A DNA stretch of 26,084 nucleotides from SIG710 sp045595425 (GCA_045595425.1 JAZOAL010000019.1:1-26084), one strand, 5' to 3'; positions 16,312 to 24,387 are shown, counted from the stretch's first letter. Notes: a model not told the origin generated them from the letters alone. A program made the numbers and translations.

Positions 16312-18024
16312 TCAGTTAAATCTTCTCTTGCGAACGAGAACAACTGCTGTTCCGAGTGCTGCAAGAGCAAATGCTGCAACCATTGCGAGATTGATATCGC
16401 CGGTCTGAGTTGCGGAATCTTCACCCTTTGTTGTATCGTTACCCGCTGTTGTGTCGTTACCCGCTGTTGTGTCGTTACCTGCTGTTGTGTCGTTACCTGC
16501 TGTAGTGTCCTCAGCTGCGGGAGTTGTTACGGGATCAGTTGTGACCTCGGTGTCGGGAGTAGGTGTTGTTACAACTGCCTCAGGGATCTCGATATCTGCA
16601 CCTATCTCTGCAAAGGTCATTCCCTGTTTAGTTGCAAATATCTCAGCCGCGCTTCCCACAGCACCGAACACAACCTTGAGGTTATAGCAGCCTACAAATG
16701 CATTCTCGTTTATTGTTGCAAGCTTCTGGCCGAAGGTTACGTTTGTAAGATATACGCAATCAACAAATTTATTCTCTGCAAGAGCTGTAGCGGGGCCGTC
16801 TAAATTAAGAGTTGTCATACCGCAGTTTACAAAAATATCGGCACCTTGATATTTCTCAATAGAGGAGAGATCGAATACGCCTTCAACAGGCTGGCTGCCT
16901 GTCTTATAGATGGTTTTAAGCTTAGGGCAGTTATAGAAAGCTTTTGCAGCGATCTCGCTGACACTTGCCCACTCTACAACTTCAAGATTTACGCAACCCC
17001 TGAATGCGGCTGAACCAATCTTCTTGAGTCCATTGCCGATAACAGCCTTCTTGATCTGAGCGGCATAATCATACCAACGGTTTTCGGTCGATGTGTTATA
17101 AGGAATCTCATTCCAACCGTCTACGTTAGATGTGAATGTGATAGTACCGTCACTTGTGAGAACCCATGTGCACTTCGAATACTGCTCATCAACTGTACCC
17201 TGTGCAACAACGGTTACGCCCTCGGGAATTGCGGGAGTATCGCTGGGCTTGGGCTCTTCTTCCTTAACAGGAGTATCTATACCTTCATTAACGCCTTCGC
17301 CGCCCTCAAGCTTGAGGTTGCCCATATAAATGGGGCTTGCCCATGTTGTGTTGGTACGGTCGTTCCAGGACAGGCAGTAATCACGAACATTCTTGCCTGT
17401 GTCATTGCAGTTTACGGAAACATCGAAACCGATAACAAGTCCGGTCTTAGGAGCTACTTCATGGAATGCATACGAAGCCTCAACTACATAGTAGCCATCG
17501 AAAACCTTGCAGGCATATTCTGTCTCCGCACCTCCCGAAGAGATATAGCTTCCGTCTGCAACGATCGCAATCTGATGGTATGCAGTGGTTTCTTCCACTT
17601 TCATCTTCTTTTCATTGAGCTCATCGATGTAAATCTCAACACCGTCGCGGTTGTAGTTCTTGAGGGTATCGGAAGTCTGAAGAGATGCGTCCGGAACAAA
17701 TGCGAGCACATAAAGCTTTTTCGCATCCCACATCACCTTAGCAGCAGGCTTCTGGGATTCATTCTGATATACCATAGCCACAGCAAGATTTTCCACAGAA
17801 GCACCCTGACGGTTCCAAGGGAAATCGATTTCTACAGCGGTATCCCAAACATCATCGATCTCGCCGTCAACCACGGGTGTACCATATGCTGCGGTTGCTG
17901 TCTTTGTTTCCTGGATAGTCTGGGTGGGGGTTTCTGTCTCAGCAGCAACAACGCTCATCGCAAAAAGAACAGCGAGCATGAAAACTGCAGAGCAAACAAT
18001 AAGAATACGTCTTGAGAGTTTCAT
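16312..18024 (-). CDS. Secreted wall-associated protein: CBM9-like domain, BspA-type leucine-rich repeats, QTGD tail
   Basis: This 570-residue protein has a signal peptide (1-28: KLSRR, hydrophobic core, cut near VVAA). A CBM9-like beta-sandwich follows (about 42-240; TPVVDGEIDDVWDTA, VMWDAKKLYVLAFV, YNRDGVEIYIDE), then an acidic proline linker (248-266). BspA-like leucine-rich repeats lie at about 320-455 (IKKAVIGNGLKKIGSAAF, FVGCYNLKVV). Next come a Thr-Pro stalk, four DTTAGN repeats plus DTTKGE (506-535), and ATQTGD (538-543) before a hydrophobic helix and RKRR, which resembles a non-LPXTG sorting signal. It probably sits on the cell surface and binds a polysaccharide or host/partner protein; this is inference. 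The open frame extends 63 codons upstream, but the signal peptide, the promoter at 18101-18129 and the AAAGGA site place the start at ATG 18024. Confidence 0.85.
   Translation of the reverse strand: MKLSRRILIVCSAVFMLAVLFAMSVVAAETETPTQTIQETKTATAAYGTPVVDGEIDDVWDTAVEIDFPWNRQGASVENLAVAMVYQNESQKPAAKVMWDAKKLYVLAFVPDASLQTSDTLKNYNRDGVEIYIDELNEKKMKVEETTAYHQIAIVADGSYISSGGAETEYACKVFDGYYVVEASYAFHEVAPKTGLVIGFDVSVNCNDTGKNVRDYCLSWNDRTNTTWASPIYMGNLKLEGGEGVNEGIDTPVKEEEPKPSDTPAIPEGVTVVAQGTVDEQYSKCTWVLTSDGTITFTSNVDGWNEIPYNTSTENRWYDYAAQIKKAVIGNGLKKIGSAAFRGCVNLEVVEWASVSEIAAKAFYNCPKLKTIYKTGSQPVEGVFDLSSIEKYQGADIFVNCGMTTLNLDGPATALAENKFVDCVYLTNVTFGQKLATINENAFVGCYNLKVVFGAVGSAAEIFATKQGMTFAEIGADIEIPEAVVTTPTPDTEVTTDPVTTPAAEDTTAGNDTTAGNDTTAGNDTTAGNDTTKGEDSATQTGDINLAMVAAFALAALGTAVVLVRKRRFN
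16420..16509 (-). repeat. 18-base tandem repeat encoding (DTTAGN)n stalk
   Basis: Four nearly identical 18-base units plus a fifth diverged copy encode DTTAGN x4 and DTTKGE in the surface protein. Units differ mostly at one synonymous position (CCC/CCT on the plus strand), so the array looks recently expanded. Copy number could vary by slippage without breaking the frame. Confidence 0.9.
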
Positions 18025-18057
18025 AAGTTTTATGATCCTTTCGTTATGAATATATTT

Positions 18058-18088
18058 GAGCGAAACTATAAACATAGAGAACTCGCTC
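18058..18088 (-). repeat. Leader hairpin of the surface-protein gene
   Basis: GAGCGA and TCGCTC (6 pairs) enclose an inner CTAT/ATAG stem, between the promoter and the ribosome binding site. It starts within about 6 bases of the predicted transcript start, a place where hairpins often stabilise mRNA. No known riboswitch was recognised. Confidence 0.55.
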
Positions 18089-18100
18089 ACTGTACTGAAT

Positions 18101-18129
18101 ATAATAACATATTTAAACGCTTTTGTCAA
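18101..18129 (-). promoter_or_regulatory. Promoter of the surface-protein gene
   Basis: Minus-strand TTGACA (18124-18129), 17 bases, TATTAT (18101-18106), with TG one base before the -10. The block AAATATGTTAT is shared with the purine promoter. The start near 18094 gives a leader of about 70 bases. Confidence 0.85.
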
Positions 18130-18187
18130 CAGTTTTTTCTTTTTTTTGGATATTTTTACAATTATCAAATAAATTTTTATACACAAG

Positions 18188-18229
18188 CAACAAACAAAAA
18201 TGAACGGCCGCACGTCAAACGACCGTTCA
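18188..18229 (-). terminator. Terminator after the anti-sigma gene
   Basis: TGAACGGTCG and CGGCCGTTCA on the minus strand pair (one mismatch) around a 9-base loop at 18201-18229, followed by TTTTTGTTTGTT. It sits 7 bases after the anti-sigma stop and ends the sigma/anti-sigma transcript. Confidence 0.85.
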
Positions 18230-18236
18230 AGATATT

Positions 18237-19073
18237 TTATTCATGCTTTTTGGCAACAAGATTACCGCGAGCCGCACAAGGATCATAGAAAAACATTTCC
18301 GACACATTTTTTTCGCCCCTGTCTCCGTTCCCGAGCAAAAGATCAGACGGATCCTGCCCGGCAACCGGAGCAATAGCTTCGCCGTCAGTCTCCGCGGAAA
18401 ATGTTTCCGCCTCCGTTCCGATTTCGCCGGTTTTGCCGCCCTGCAGCTGAGAAAGCAATTCGGAATCACCGCAAGCAGCCTCAAGATCGTCCGCTTCTTC
18501 TTTAGCCGAGCCGGAGTAATGTTTATTATGCTTAGTCTCGTACACTATCTCAGCGCCGTCTTCATTTAAGCTGTCAAAAAGGGAATAATTCGCCCCTTCC
18601 GCCTCACACACCGCATCTTTTTCAACCGCTTTTCCGCTAAACGAAATATCTGCGGCGAAATTTGCCGCATCATCGGCACTTTTTGCCATATCAAGCTCAA
18701 AGCCGCCGCGGAATATCGGGCTTCCTATCAAGGTCAGACATATTATTGCCGCGGCTCCCGCGCCGCACCACAGAGCTATTTTGCGAATACGGCTGTTAAA
18801 TTTCTTTGCCTTCTCGCCGCCGTCCTTTGCCTTCTCTTCGTTCACGGCACTCATAATATGAAGGTGAAGATCTTCGGGAATGTCGATCTTGACAGACCTT
18901 ATATCCTCGGAAATATCCGAAAGCATTTCAAAGACCTCACGGCAATCGTCGCAGCCACCTATATGATTTTTTATTTTCTCGGCATCGGCGTCCTCAAGCT
19001 CGCCGTCAAGATATGCCGAAAGCTCCCGGCGGACAAGCTCACATTCCGCCCCCTTAATACCATCTCTCTCCAT
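18237..19073 (-). CDS. Membrane anti-sigma factor with zinc-finger-like N-terminus
   Basis: This 278-residue protein has the layout of an ECF anti-sigma factor. The N-terminal anti-sigma domain has CELVRRELSAYLDGEL and the zinc motif H-x3-C-x2-C (H37, C41, C44; C11 may be the fourth ligand). One membrane helix follows (about 99-121), then an outer domain of about 155 residues rich in Asp, Glu and Ala. It should hold the sigma factor at the membrane and release it on a surface signal. It starts 47 bases after the sigma gene, in the usual order, with AAAGGA before ATG 19073. The outer domain resembles nothing I know, including its C-terminal FFYDPCAARGNLVAKKHE, so the signal is unknown. Confidence 0.85.
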   Translation of the reverse strand: MERDGIKGAECELVRRELSAYLDGELEDADAEKIKNHIGGCDDCREVFEMLSDISEDIRSVKIDIPEDLHLHIMSAVNEEKAKDGGEKAKKFNSRIRKIALWCGAGAAAIICLTLIGSPIFRGGFELDMAKSADDAANFAADISFSGKAVEKDAVCEAEGANYSLFDSLNEDGAEIVYETKHNKHYSGSAKEEADDLEAACGDSELLSQLQGGKTGEIGTEAETFSAETDGEAIAPVAGQDPSDLLLGNGDRGEKNVSEMFFYDPCAARGNLVAKKHE

Positions 19074-19120
19074 AATATCGGTATCCTTTCTCTGCTCTCA
19101 CTACATCAGACGCATGCAAA

Positions 19121-19762
19121 TCATAAAATGTTCCGCTTTTCGAGATATTCTTTAACATGACCTCGCGCCCTGAATATCTTGCTCTTAACAGTACCCATCT
19201 CAATACCCATGATCTCGCTGATCTCTTTATAGGAGCATCCCTCGGTCTCGCGGAGCACAAGTATCTGCCGATAATCATCATCAAGAGAATTTATTGCATC
19301 GCGCACAGCCTCTATTCTCTCTCGTCGTTCATAGGAGAGAACCGGATCGGAGGAAATATCCTCATCGGGTATATCAAGCTCTTTACGTTCGCCGTCCTCA
19401 TCCGTAACCGAAAGCGAATCATGCCTTCTTATGCTCTGCTTGCGCAGAAAATCAAGAGAACAATTGCGCGCCATCCGCAAAACATAGGAGTACCATGACT
19501 TTATCTGCGAAAGCTCCGCTTCGCCGAGAAGCAATTGCCAGAGCTTGATAAATGTCTCCTGAGCCACATCAAGCGCATCCTCACGGTTGCGCGTTATCTG
19601 AAAAGCAAGCTCATAGGTGCCCTTCTCGCAAAGACGAACCATATCCTCAAAGGCTTTTTCTGCCCCAACGCCGCCTGTGCGAGCTTTTGCAGCAAGCGCT
19701 GACAGTCTTTCATCACGAAGCTCGTGACTCTTGACAGCAGACACTTCGATTATTTCCGCCAT
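19121..19762 (-). CDS. ECF-family RNA polymerase sigma factor
   Basis: This 213-residue protein is an extracytoplasmic-function sigma factor. Sigma region 2 spans about 36-110 (EKGTYELAFQITRNREDALDVAQETFIKLW; WYSYVLRMARNCSLDFLRK). An acidic linker (120-140) leads to region 4 (about 150-205) with LDDDYRQILVLRETEGCSYKEISEIMG and TVKSKIFRARGHVKEYL. ATG 19762 follows GGAGG. A membrane anti-sigma gene follows, and the pair ends at the terminator at 18188-18229. ECF operons are usually autoregulated, but I could not pick a convincing promoter in the roughly 90 bases between the gene and the MITE-like repeat upstream. The regulon is unknown; the adjacent surface gene has a housekeeping-type promoter and so is not an obvious target. 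Confidence 0.95.
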   Translation of the reverse strand: MAEIIEVSAVKSHELRDERLSALAAKARTGGVGAEKAFEDMVRLCEKGTYELAFQITRNREDALDVAQETFIKLWQLLLGEAELSQIKSWYSYVLRMARNCSLDFLRKQSIRRHDSLSVTDEDGERKELDIPDEDISSDPVLSYERRERIEAVRDAINSLDDDYRQILVLRETEGCSYKEISEIMGIEMGTVKSKIFRARGHVKEYLEKRNIL

Positions 19763-19847
19763 AGCTCCTCCTTTCTTTTGATAACCTTAAAAATTCAAAT
19801 TTAATAACTAAACAGTAATTTAGCGAACAGATGCCGAGGATGTTTTT

Positions 19848-19988
19848 AGGCTTCCCCCTTGGGGGAAGCTGTCACGGAGTGACTGATGAGGGGTAGGCAC
19901 GAAGTGCCGTTATCCCCCAAAGTACGCCCTTTCAGGGCTACACCTCATCCGTCGGCAAAGCCGCCACCTTCCCCTCGAGGGGAAGGCT
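19848..19988. repeat. MITE-like palindromic repeat element
   Basis: About 140 bases with inverted ends: GGCTTCCCC at the left and GGGGAAGGC at the right, each extended by GATGAGG-containing arms (GACTGATGAGG left, CCTCATCCGTC right). It is built from many small hairpins: CTTCCCCC/GGGGGAAG, GTCAC-GGA-GTGAC, GGCAC-GAA-GTGCC, GCCCT-TTC-AGGGC, CGGC-AAA-GCCG and the perfect 20-base palindrome CCTTCCCCTCGAGGGGAAGG. No protein is encoded. It resembles short non-autonomous repeats I associate with gut Clostridia genomes, from memory. It sits between the dusB stop and the sigma gene. No clear target duplication was seen. Confidence 0.8.
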
Positions 19989-20014
19989 TGCGTTCGTCCT
20001 CACGCACCGATAAA

Positions 20015-21064
20015 TTATTGTTTATCATTAAAATTGACTATTTCCTCTGCGATTTTTTTGATTTCATCCAGAGTTTCCGCGCTGTTAACGCGATGTCTCG
20101 CCTCAGCCGCGCCGCGAATTCCCGTGATATACCATGAAACATGCTTTCTCGCTTCTCTCACGGCAACATATTCGCCCTTTTCCTTTACCATTCGTTCCGA
20201 TTGCGAAATAGCGACCGCAAGACGGTCTCCGATAGACGGAGGCAGATAATCTTCGCCGCGCACAGCCGCAAGAAGCTCTTCAAATATCCAGGGGTTGCCG
20301 AGCGCAGCTCTGCCGATGGCTATACCGTCACAGCCCGTAAGCTCTGCCATTTTGACCGCGTCCATAGCAGAAGCAACATCTCCGTTTCCAACAACAGGAA
20401 TCGACACCGCCCTCTTCACATCGGCAATAACGCTCAAGTCCGCCGAGGGCTCATAAAACTGCGATCTTGTCCGCCCGTGAACGCAAACCATTGCCGCGCC
20501 GCTCTGCTCCGCAATTTTTGCAAGCTCGGGCGCGTTGATGCTGTCCTTGTCCCATCCTGCGCGCATCTTCACCGTCACAGGCAGCTTCACCCTGTCGCAT
20601 ACCGCGCGCACTATCCTTCCTGCTCTCTTCGGATCCTTCATCAGGGCACTTCCCTCGCCGTTTCCGACAACCTTTGCCACAGGACAGCCCATATTTATAT
20701 CGATGGCAGTTGGCTTTGCATTGCTCTTCGAACCGAAATATTCTCCGCTTTCGAGCATTTCGGCGGCATCCGCCATAAACTCGGGCTCACTGCCGAAGAT
20801 CTGAAGAGACATGGGCAATTCCTCGGCTCTCACAGCCGCAAGAGGTGCCGTTCTCGACATTTCCTCCGCATTTTTCTTTTTGCAGAGCTGTTCATAGCAA
20901 AGTGCCTTTGCAGAGATCATTTCGCTGACGGTAAGCTCCGCGCCAAACGCTCTGCATACCTCTCGAAAGGCATAGTCGGTTGCACCTGCCATCGGTGCCA
21001 AAACAAGACCGTGCTCTATCACGGTGTCTCCCAGCTTAAACCCCTTAAGTTCAAGTTTTTTCAT
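20015..21064 (-). CDS. dusB: tRNA-dihydrouridine synthase, DusB-like
   Basis: This 349-residue FMN enzyme reduces uridine to dihydrouridine in tRNA. The flavin barrel begins LAPMAGATDYAFR, the catalytic cysteine is Cys127 in DINMGCPVAKV, and VKMRAGW, VCVHGRTRSQFY and PVVGNGDV are standard FMN and tRNA-site motifs. IAIGRAALGNPWIFEE is the family phosphate site. Length is normal. It is the last gene of the tightly packed run from galK, 13 bases after the WG-repeat gene. No T-tailed terminator follows; the hairpin-rich repeat element begins about 25 bases downstream and may end transcription. Confidence 0.93.
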   Translation of the reverse strand: MKKLELKGFKLGDTVIEHGLVLAPMAGATDYAFREVCRAFGAELTVSEMISAKALCYEQLCKKKNAEEMSRTAPLAAVRAEELPMSLQIFGSEPEFMADAAEMLESGEYFGSKSNAKPTAIDINMGCPVAKVVGNGEGSALMKDPKRAGRIVRAVCDRVKLPVTVKMRAGWDKDSINAPELAKIAEQSGAAMVCVHGRTRSQFYEPSADLSVIADVKRAVSIPVVGNGDVASAMDAVKMAELTGCDGIAIGRAALGNPWIFEELLAAVRGEDYLPPSIGDRLAVAISQSERMVKEKGEYVAVREARKHVSWYITGIRGAAEARHRVNSAETLDEIKKIAEEIVNFNDKQ

Positions 21065-21077
21065 ATATGATTCTCAC

Positions 21078-23090
21078 TTATTTTGCCATTTTTACAAGCA
21101 GCTTCCAGCCGTTTTCATAGCTGTAAAGCGTCATAACTCCGCATGAGGGCGCGGTAATATACTCATAAGCGAAGGGAACGACTATGTTGCCCTCAATATC
21201 TATCACGCCTTTTTTTCCTCCCTCAAATCCAATGACTCCAAGACCCTCCGAAAAGGGTCTGATCTCTGTATAAACAGGCTGAGCGATCCAGTATCCGTTC
21301 TTATGGTAATAGCCGTATTTCCCGTTATGACCTTTCAGCACGAGAACCCCCTCAGAATAAGAAACAAGCGAATAGCCGTGCGGAATCTCAAACTCACTGC
21401 CGTCTTTATAGAGAAGCACATCACTGTCGGAATATATAATATTTCTGAAGGTATAGTCCCTTTCTATCTTACGGACTCTCACAAGACCGCTGTCAAAATA
21501 GAGATATCCCTTGGAATTTTCCGAATGACGGTAAAGGGGCTCCGCATATTCTGTTGTGATATAGCGGCTGGCAGTCACCATTTTTGTTCCCGTGCCGTCG
21601 ATCACCACATCTCCCGCAGCGTTTATATATCGCAAAATACCGTTATCATCAACCACCGCGGCTCTTCCCTCGCTGAAATTATATGCCTTCGCATAGTCGT
21701 AATCGAGAGAATCGGGATAATCAACATCTGCCGCACCGTAGGCATAACGAATAAGCTCAAGAGTGCGCTCAATTATGAGAATATTCGAATCAGCACTTGT
21801 GAGAGGTTCAGTTGTTCCATCGGCAGGGACGGTCTCTGTCTCTGTATCTGTCTCTGCCTCTGTATCTGTTTCCGAATCAAGCTCGGTTTCGGTATCCGTC
21901 TCGGTTTCGATATCTGTAGAAACATCGGTTTCGGGAATAACCGAAGTCTCCGCATCGAAGGATTCGGTATTGACCGTTTTGGTCTCTAAAATCTCGGTTT
22001 CTGCAGGTAAAGTCTCGCTTTCGGGGCTTTTCACCTCCTCGGTGTCCGCTGTCAGCATTTCGTTTTTCTTTTCTTCTTCAAGCCTTTTTTCTTCCTCAAA
22101 GCGTTGCTTTGCCTCGTTTAGTGCAATGGCAAAACGGGGATTATACCTCGCCACCTTGTTTGCATAATCGGGACGCAGGATATATATTGGGTACGCAAGA
22201 TCGGGATTGATCGAGCTGAGAATATAATAATCACTCGTATCTATCTCATCAATAAATTCAACCTCCTGCGGCCTGTCATAGATCCGAAGATCATTATCGC
22301 TTTTTCCGAAAAAAGCACCATGATCAAAATAAAGCCCTATGCTATCAGTCTCACCATCATATCCTGAAGCCATCTTTCTTCCGTCTTTATCCAAATAAAA
22401 ATATTCTTTCTTGTCGTCTATAAAAAGAGGATTGCCTTCCTCATCCCTGACATAAGCCGGCATCAGCTCGGAATGACCGCAAAGATAAAGCTCTCTTCCG
22501 TTGGAATTATAGACGGTCACGGTATTTTTATCATTCGCAAGAATATAACCCATATAGGTCTCAAAGGAAAAACGATAGTCTGTCCCCTCTCCCGCAGCAT
22601 AAAAATACTCACCGCCTTCCTCATAAACAACGGGCGTGTCCAGCAGCACGGTCTTTTTCCCTTTTATCTGGTCGCGAGTCATCACTATCGGCAAAATAAG
22701 CTCCGCAAGCACATGATCTTCATTGCCCGAATAGGGATTTGTGCTTATAACATAACCCTTTTCGGATGCTTCATCCGCAGCAAGATAATTTTCGGGTTTT
22801 ATCGGTGGTTTCACCTCGGAATCCGAGCTTTCCTCAGCTTTATCTACAGAAGAAATTCCGGAAAGATTCTCTCCCACACCCATTTGACTGACAGTATTTT
22901 CGATGTCCTTATCCTCCTGCGACATATCGGGAAGCTCTATGACCTCCGTACTGCGTCCCAAGATCGGCAGATCGCGGCGAATGAATGTAAAATCAAATTT
23001 TCCGAGGCCGTAAAGGACTGCACAAAAACAAGCCACTGCAAAAACAAAAACACCGGCAAATCTTTTTGTTATCAATACAAGTTTTTCCAT
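21078..23090 (-). CDS. Membrane-anchored WG-repeat protein with acidic Thr/Glu linker
   Basis: This 670-residue protein has one N-terminal membrane anchor (about 11-30, VFVFAVACFCAVLYGLG) and a long outer part. Residues 100-320 hold aromatic, Gly/Asp-rich repeats (YFYLDKDGRKMASGYDG), then a charged coiled-coil stretch (324-346) and a low-complexity Thr/Glu/Asp linker (348-425). WG-type repeats follow (470-645), such as FSEGRAAVVDDNG, KYGYYHKNGYWIAQPVY and KKGVIDIEGNIVVPF. WG repeats probably form a beta-propeller-like or solenoid binding surface; function is unknown. Two starts are possible: ATG 23114 overlaps the rlmH stop (ATGA), while ATG 23090 has a better site (AAAGGAAG) and is chosen. 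It lies between rlmH and dusB, but shares no obvious role with them. Confidence 0.8.
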   Translation of the reverse strand: MEKLVLITKRFAGVFVFAVACFCAVLYGLGKFDFTFIRRDLPILGRSTEVIELPDMSQEDKDIENTVSQMGVGENLSGISSVDKAEESSDSEVKPPIKPENYLAADEASEKGYVISTNPYSGNEDHVLAELILPIVMTRDQIKGKKTVLLDTPVVYEEGGEYFYAAGEGTDYRFSFETYMGYILANDKNTVTVYNSNGRELYLCGHSELMPAYVRDEEGNPLFIDDKKEYFYLDKDGRKMASGYDGETDSIGLYFDHGAFFGKSDNDLRIYDRPQEVEFIDEIDTSDYYILSSINPDLAYPIYILRPDYANKVARYNPRFAIALNEAKQRFEEEKRLEEEKKNEMLTADTEEVKSPESETLPAETEILETKTVNTESFDAETSVIPETDVSTDIETETDTETELDSETDTEAETDTETETVPADGTTEPLTSADSNILIIERTLELIRYAYGAADVDYPDSLDYDYAKAYNFSEGRAAVVDDNGILRYINAAGDVVIDGTGTKMVTASRYITTEYAEPLYRHSENSKGYLYFDSGLVRVRKIERDYTFRNIIYSDSDVLLYKDGSEFEIPHGYSLVSYSEGVLVLKGHNGKYGYYHKNGYWIAQPVYTEIRPFSEGLGVIGFEGGKKGVIDIEGNIVVPFAYEYITAPSCGVMTLYSYENGWKLLVKMAK
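21826..21940 (-). repeat. Degenerate 6-base repeat encoding Thr/Glu/Asp linker
   Basis: On the plus strand the sequence repeats TCTGT(C/A)TC-like units, which on the coding strand give ETDTETE-type residues 384-421 of the WG-repeat protein. The repeats are degenerate, so the tract is older or more constrained than the TTAGND array of the surface protein. Confidence 0.7.
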
Positions 23091-23110
23091 AACGCGCTTC
23101 CTTTCCGGAG

Positions 23111-23590
23111 TCATTTATGATATTTAGTACCTTTAATAATGTTAAATCCCCTGTAAACAGCTTCAAGAAGTATCACACGCATAAGCTGATGGGGAAATGT
23201 GAGCTGTGAGACCGAAAGTCTTGAATCACAAGCGTTTTTAACGATGTTGTGAAGCCCGTGTGACGAGCCGATAACAAAGCAGATCTCACTGTGCGAGCCG
23301 CATGCCTTTTCGATAAGTGCAGCCATTCCCTCTGAGGACTGCTGTTTACCCTCAACACACATGGCGATCTTATAGGCTCGGGGAGACATTGCGCCAAGAA
23401 TAGCCTTTGCTTCGCTCGCAAGCGCATTTTCAATTTCACTCGCCGAAGGATCATCGGGAAGCTTTACCTCTCTAAGCTGAATATTTTCAAAACGGCAAAA
23501 AGCTCCCAGCCTTTTCACATATTCAGCCTCCGCTTCACGCAGGTAAGACTCCTTCAGGCTTCCCACCGTGATAAATTTTACTGTAATCAT
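23111..23590 (-). CDS. rlmH: 23S rRNA pseudouridine-1915 N3-methyltransferase
   Basis: This 159-residue SPOUT-class enzyme methylates pseudouridine 1915 in helix 69 of 23S rRNA using SAM. The SAM-site loop FVIGSSHGLH and the knot-forming C-terminus LTFPHQLMRVILLEAVYRG, ending GTKYHK, are strongly conserved. Length matches the family. It starts 3 bases after the hydrolase gene stop, next to a WalJ/YycJ-like gene as in many Firmicutes (walJ-htr-rlmH). Complete and ordinary. Confidence 0.97.
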   Translation of the reverse strand: MITVKFITVGSLKESYLREAEAEYVKRLGAFCRFENIQLREVKLPDDPSASEIENALASEAKAILGAMSPRAYKIAMCVEGKQQSSEGMAALIEKACGSHSEICFVIGSSHGLHNIVKNACDSRLSVSQLTFPHQLMRVILLEAVYRGFNIIKGTKYHK

Positions 23591-23593
23591 TTT

Positions 23594-24385
23594 TTATAAT
23601 AGCCGCACGGGCAATTCCCTGTCAGCAACGGCGATATGTACGCTTTCGTCGGCAACCGCGCTTACCGTTTCGGAAAGAGCCAGCCCGGGCTCATTATTCT
23701 CCTCACTTAAATGTGCCAGAAGTATATTCCTTGTCCCATTTCCGCAGAGCTGGGCAGCAAAAGCGGCGCAGTCGCTGTTTGAAAGATGTCCTCTCGGCGA
23801 CATTATCCGCATTTTCAGCATCTCGGGATAAGGACCGCTCATAAGCATGTCGATATCATGATTAGATTCAAGAATAACATCGCGGCAACCGCTGAGCCCT
23901 TCACGAATACTATCATCAACATGCCCAATATCCGTGGCAAGACCAATCGCATGCCGAGTCATTCCGGCTTCGTTTTCCTCATCAAATTCAATTCTGTAGC
24001 CAACGCTTCCCATACTGTCATGGGGAGTTACAAAGGATCTGATATTAACGCCGCCAAGATCAACCTCAAAGATCGGAGGATGCTCAATTATACACCCATT
24101 GAGTCCGCCGCAGCCCAAATTTTTCAGCTTGACAGCAGAGCGTCCGCAAACATGAACGGGTATATGATGCTTTTTGGTAAGCACCTCAAGGGCACCGATA
24201 TGATCGGTATGCTCATGAGTTATAAAGATCGCTTCGATTCTCGAAATATCAGCCCCTATGTCCGAAAGACTGCGGCAAAGCGAACGGGCACTCTTGCCCG
24301 CATCGATAAGGAACTCATGACCGCAGAGATTAAAATAAACCGCATTGCCGCCCGAGCCAGAATATAATGTATAAACCGAATTCAT
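23594..24385 (-). CDS. Metallo-beta-lactamase-fold hydrolase, WalJ/YycJ-like
   Basis: This 263-residue protein has the metal-binding HEHTDH motif (57-62), an early SGSGGNAVYF/IDAGKS region, ATDIGH, ESNHDIDML and SPRGHLSNSDCA, the pattern of the YycJ/WalJ subfamily, linked in Bacillus to a 5'-3' exonuclease-like role in cell-wall and division control. Adjacent rlmH reproduces the classical neighbour of walJ, which supports the subfamily, though walR/walK are not in the window. ATG 24385 starts 2 bases after the small membrane-protein stop. Other MBL enzymes remain possible. Confidence 0.87.
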   Translation of the reverse strand: MNSVYTLYSGSGGNAVYFNLCGHEFLIDAGKSARSLCRSLSDIGADISRIEAIFITHEHTDHIGALEVLTKKHHIPVHVCGRSAVKLKNLGCGGLNGCIIEHPPIFEVDLGGVNIRSFVTPHDSMGSVGYRIEFDEENEAGMTRHAIGLATDIGHVDDSIREGLSGCRDVILESNHDIDMLMSGPYPEMLKMRIMSPRGHLSNSDCAAFAAQLCGNGTRNILLAHLSEENNEPGLALSETVSAVADESVHIAVADRELPVRLL

Positions 24386-24387
24386 TT

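Noticed and set aside
16420..16509. Regular repeats resembling a short CRISPR array
   Set aside because: Units are tandem with no spacers, 18 bases long and in frame inside a coding region; they encode a protein stalk.
19886..20137. Short open frame reading SPRGEG-type peptide through the repeat element
   Set aside because: The peptide comes from the palindromic repeat itself and runs into dusB antisense; it is not a gene.
20141..21070. Plus-strand open frame of 309 codons opposite dusB
   Set aside because: His/Arg-rich shadow of dusB without family motifs.
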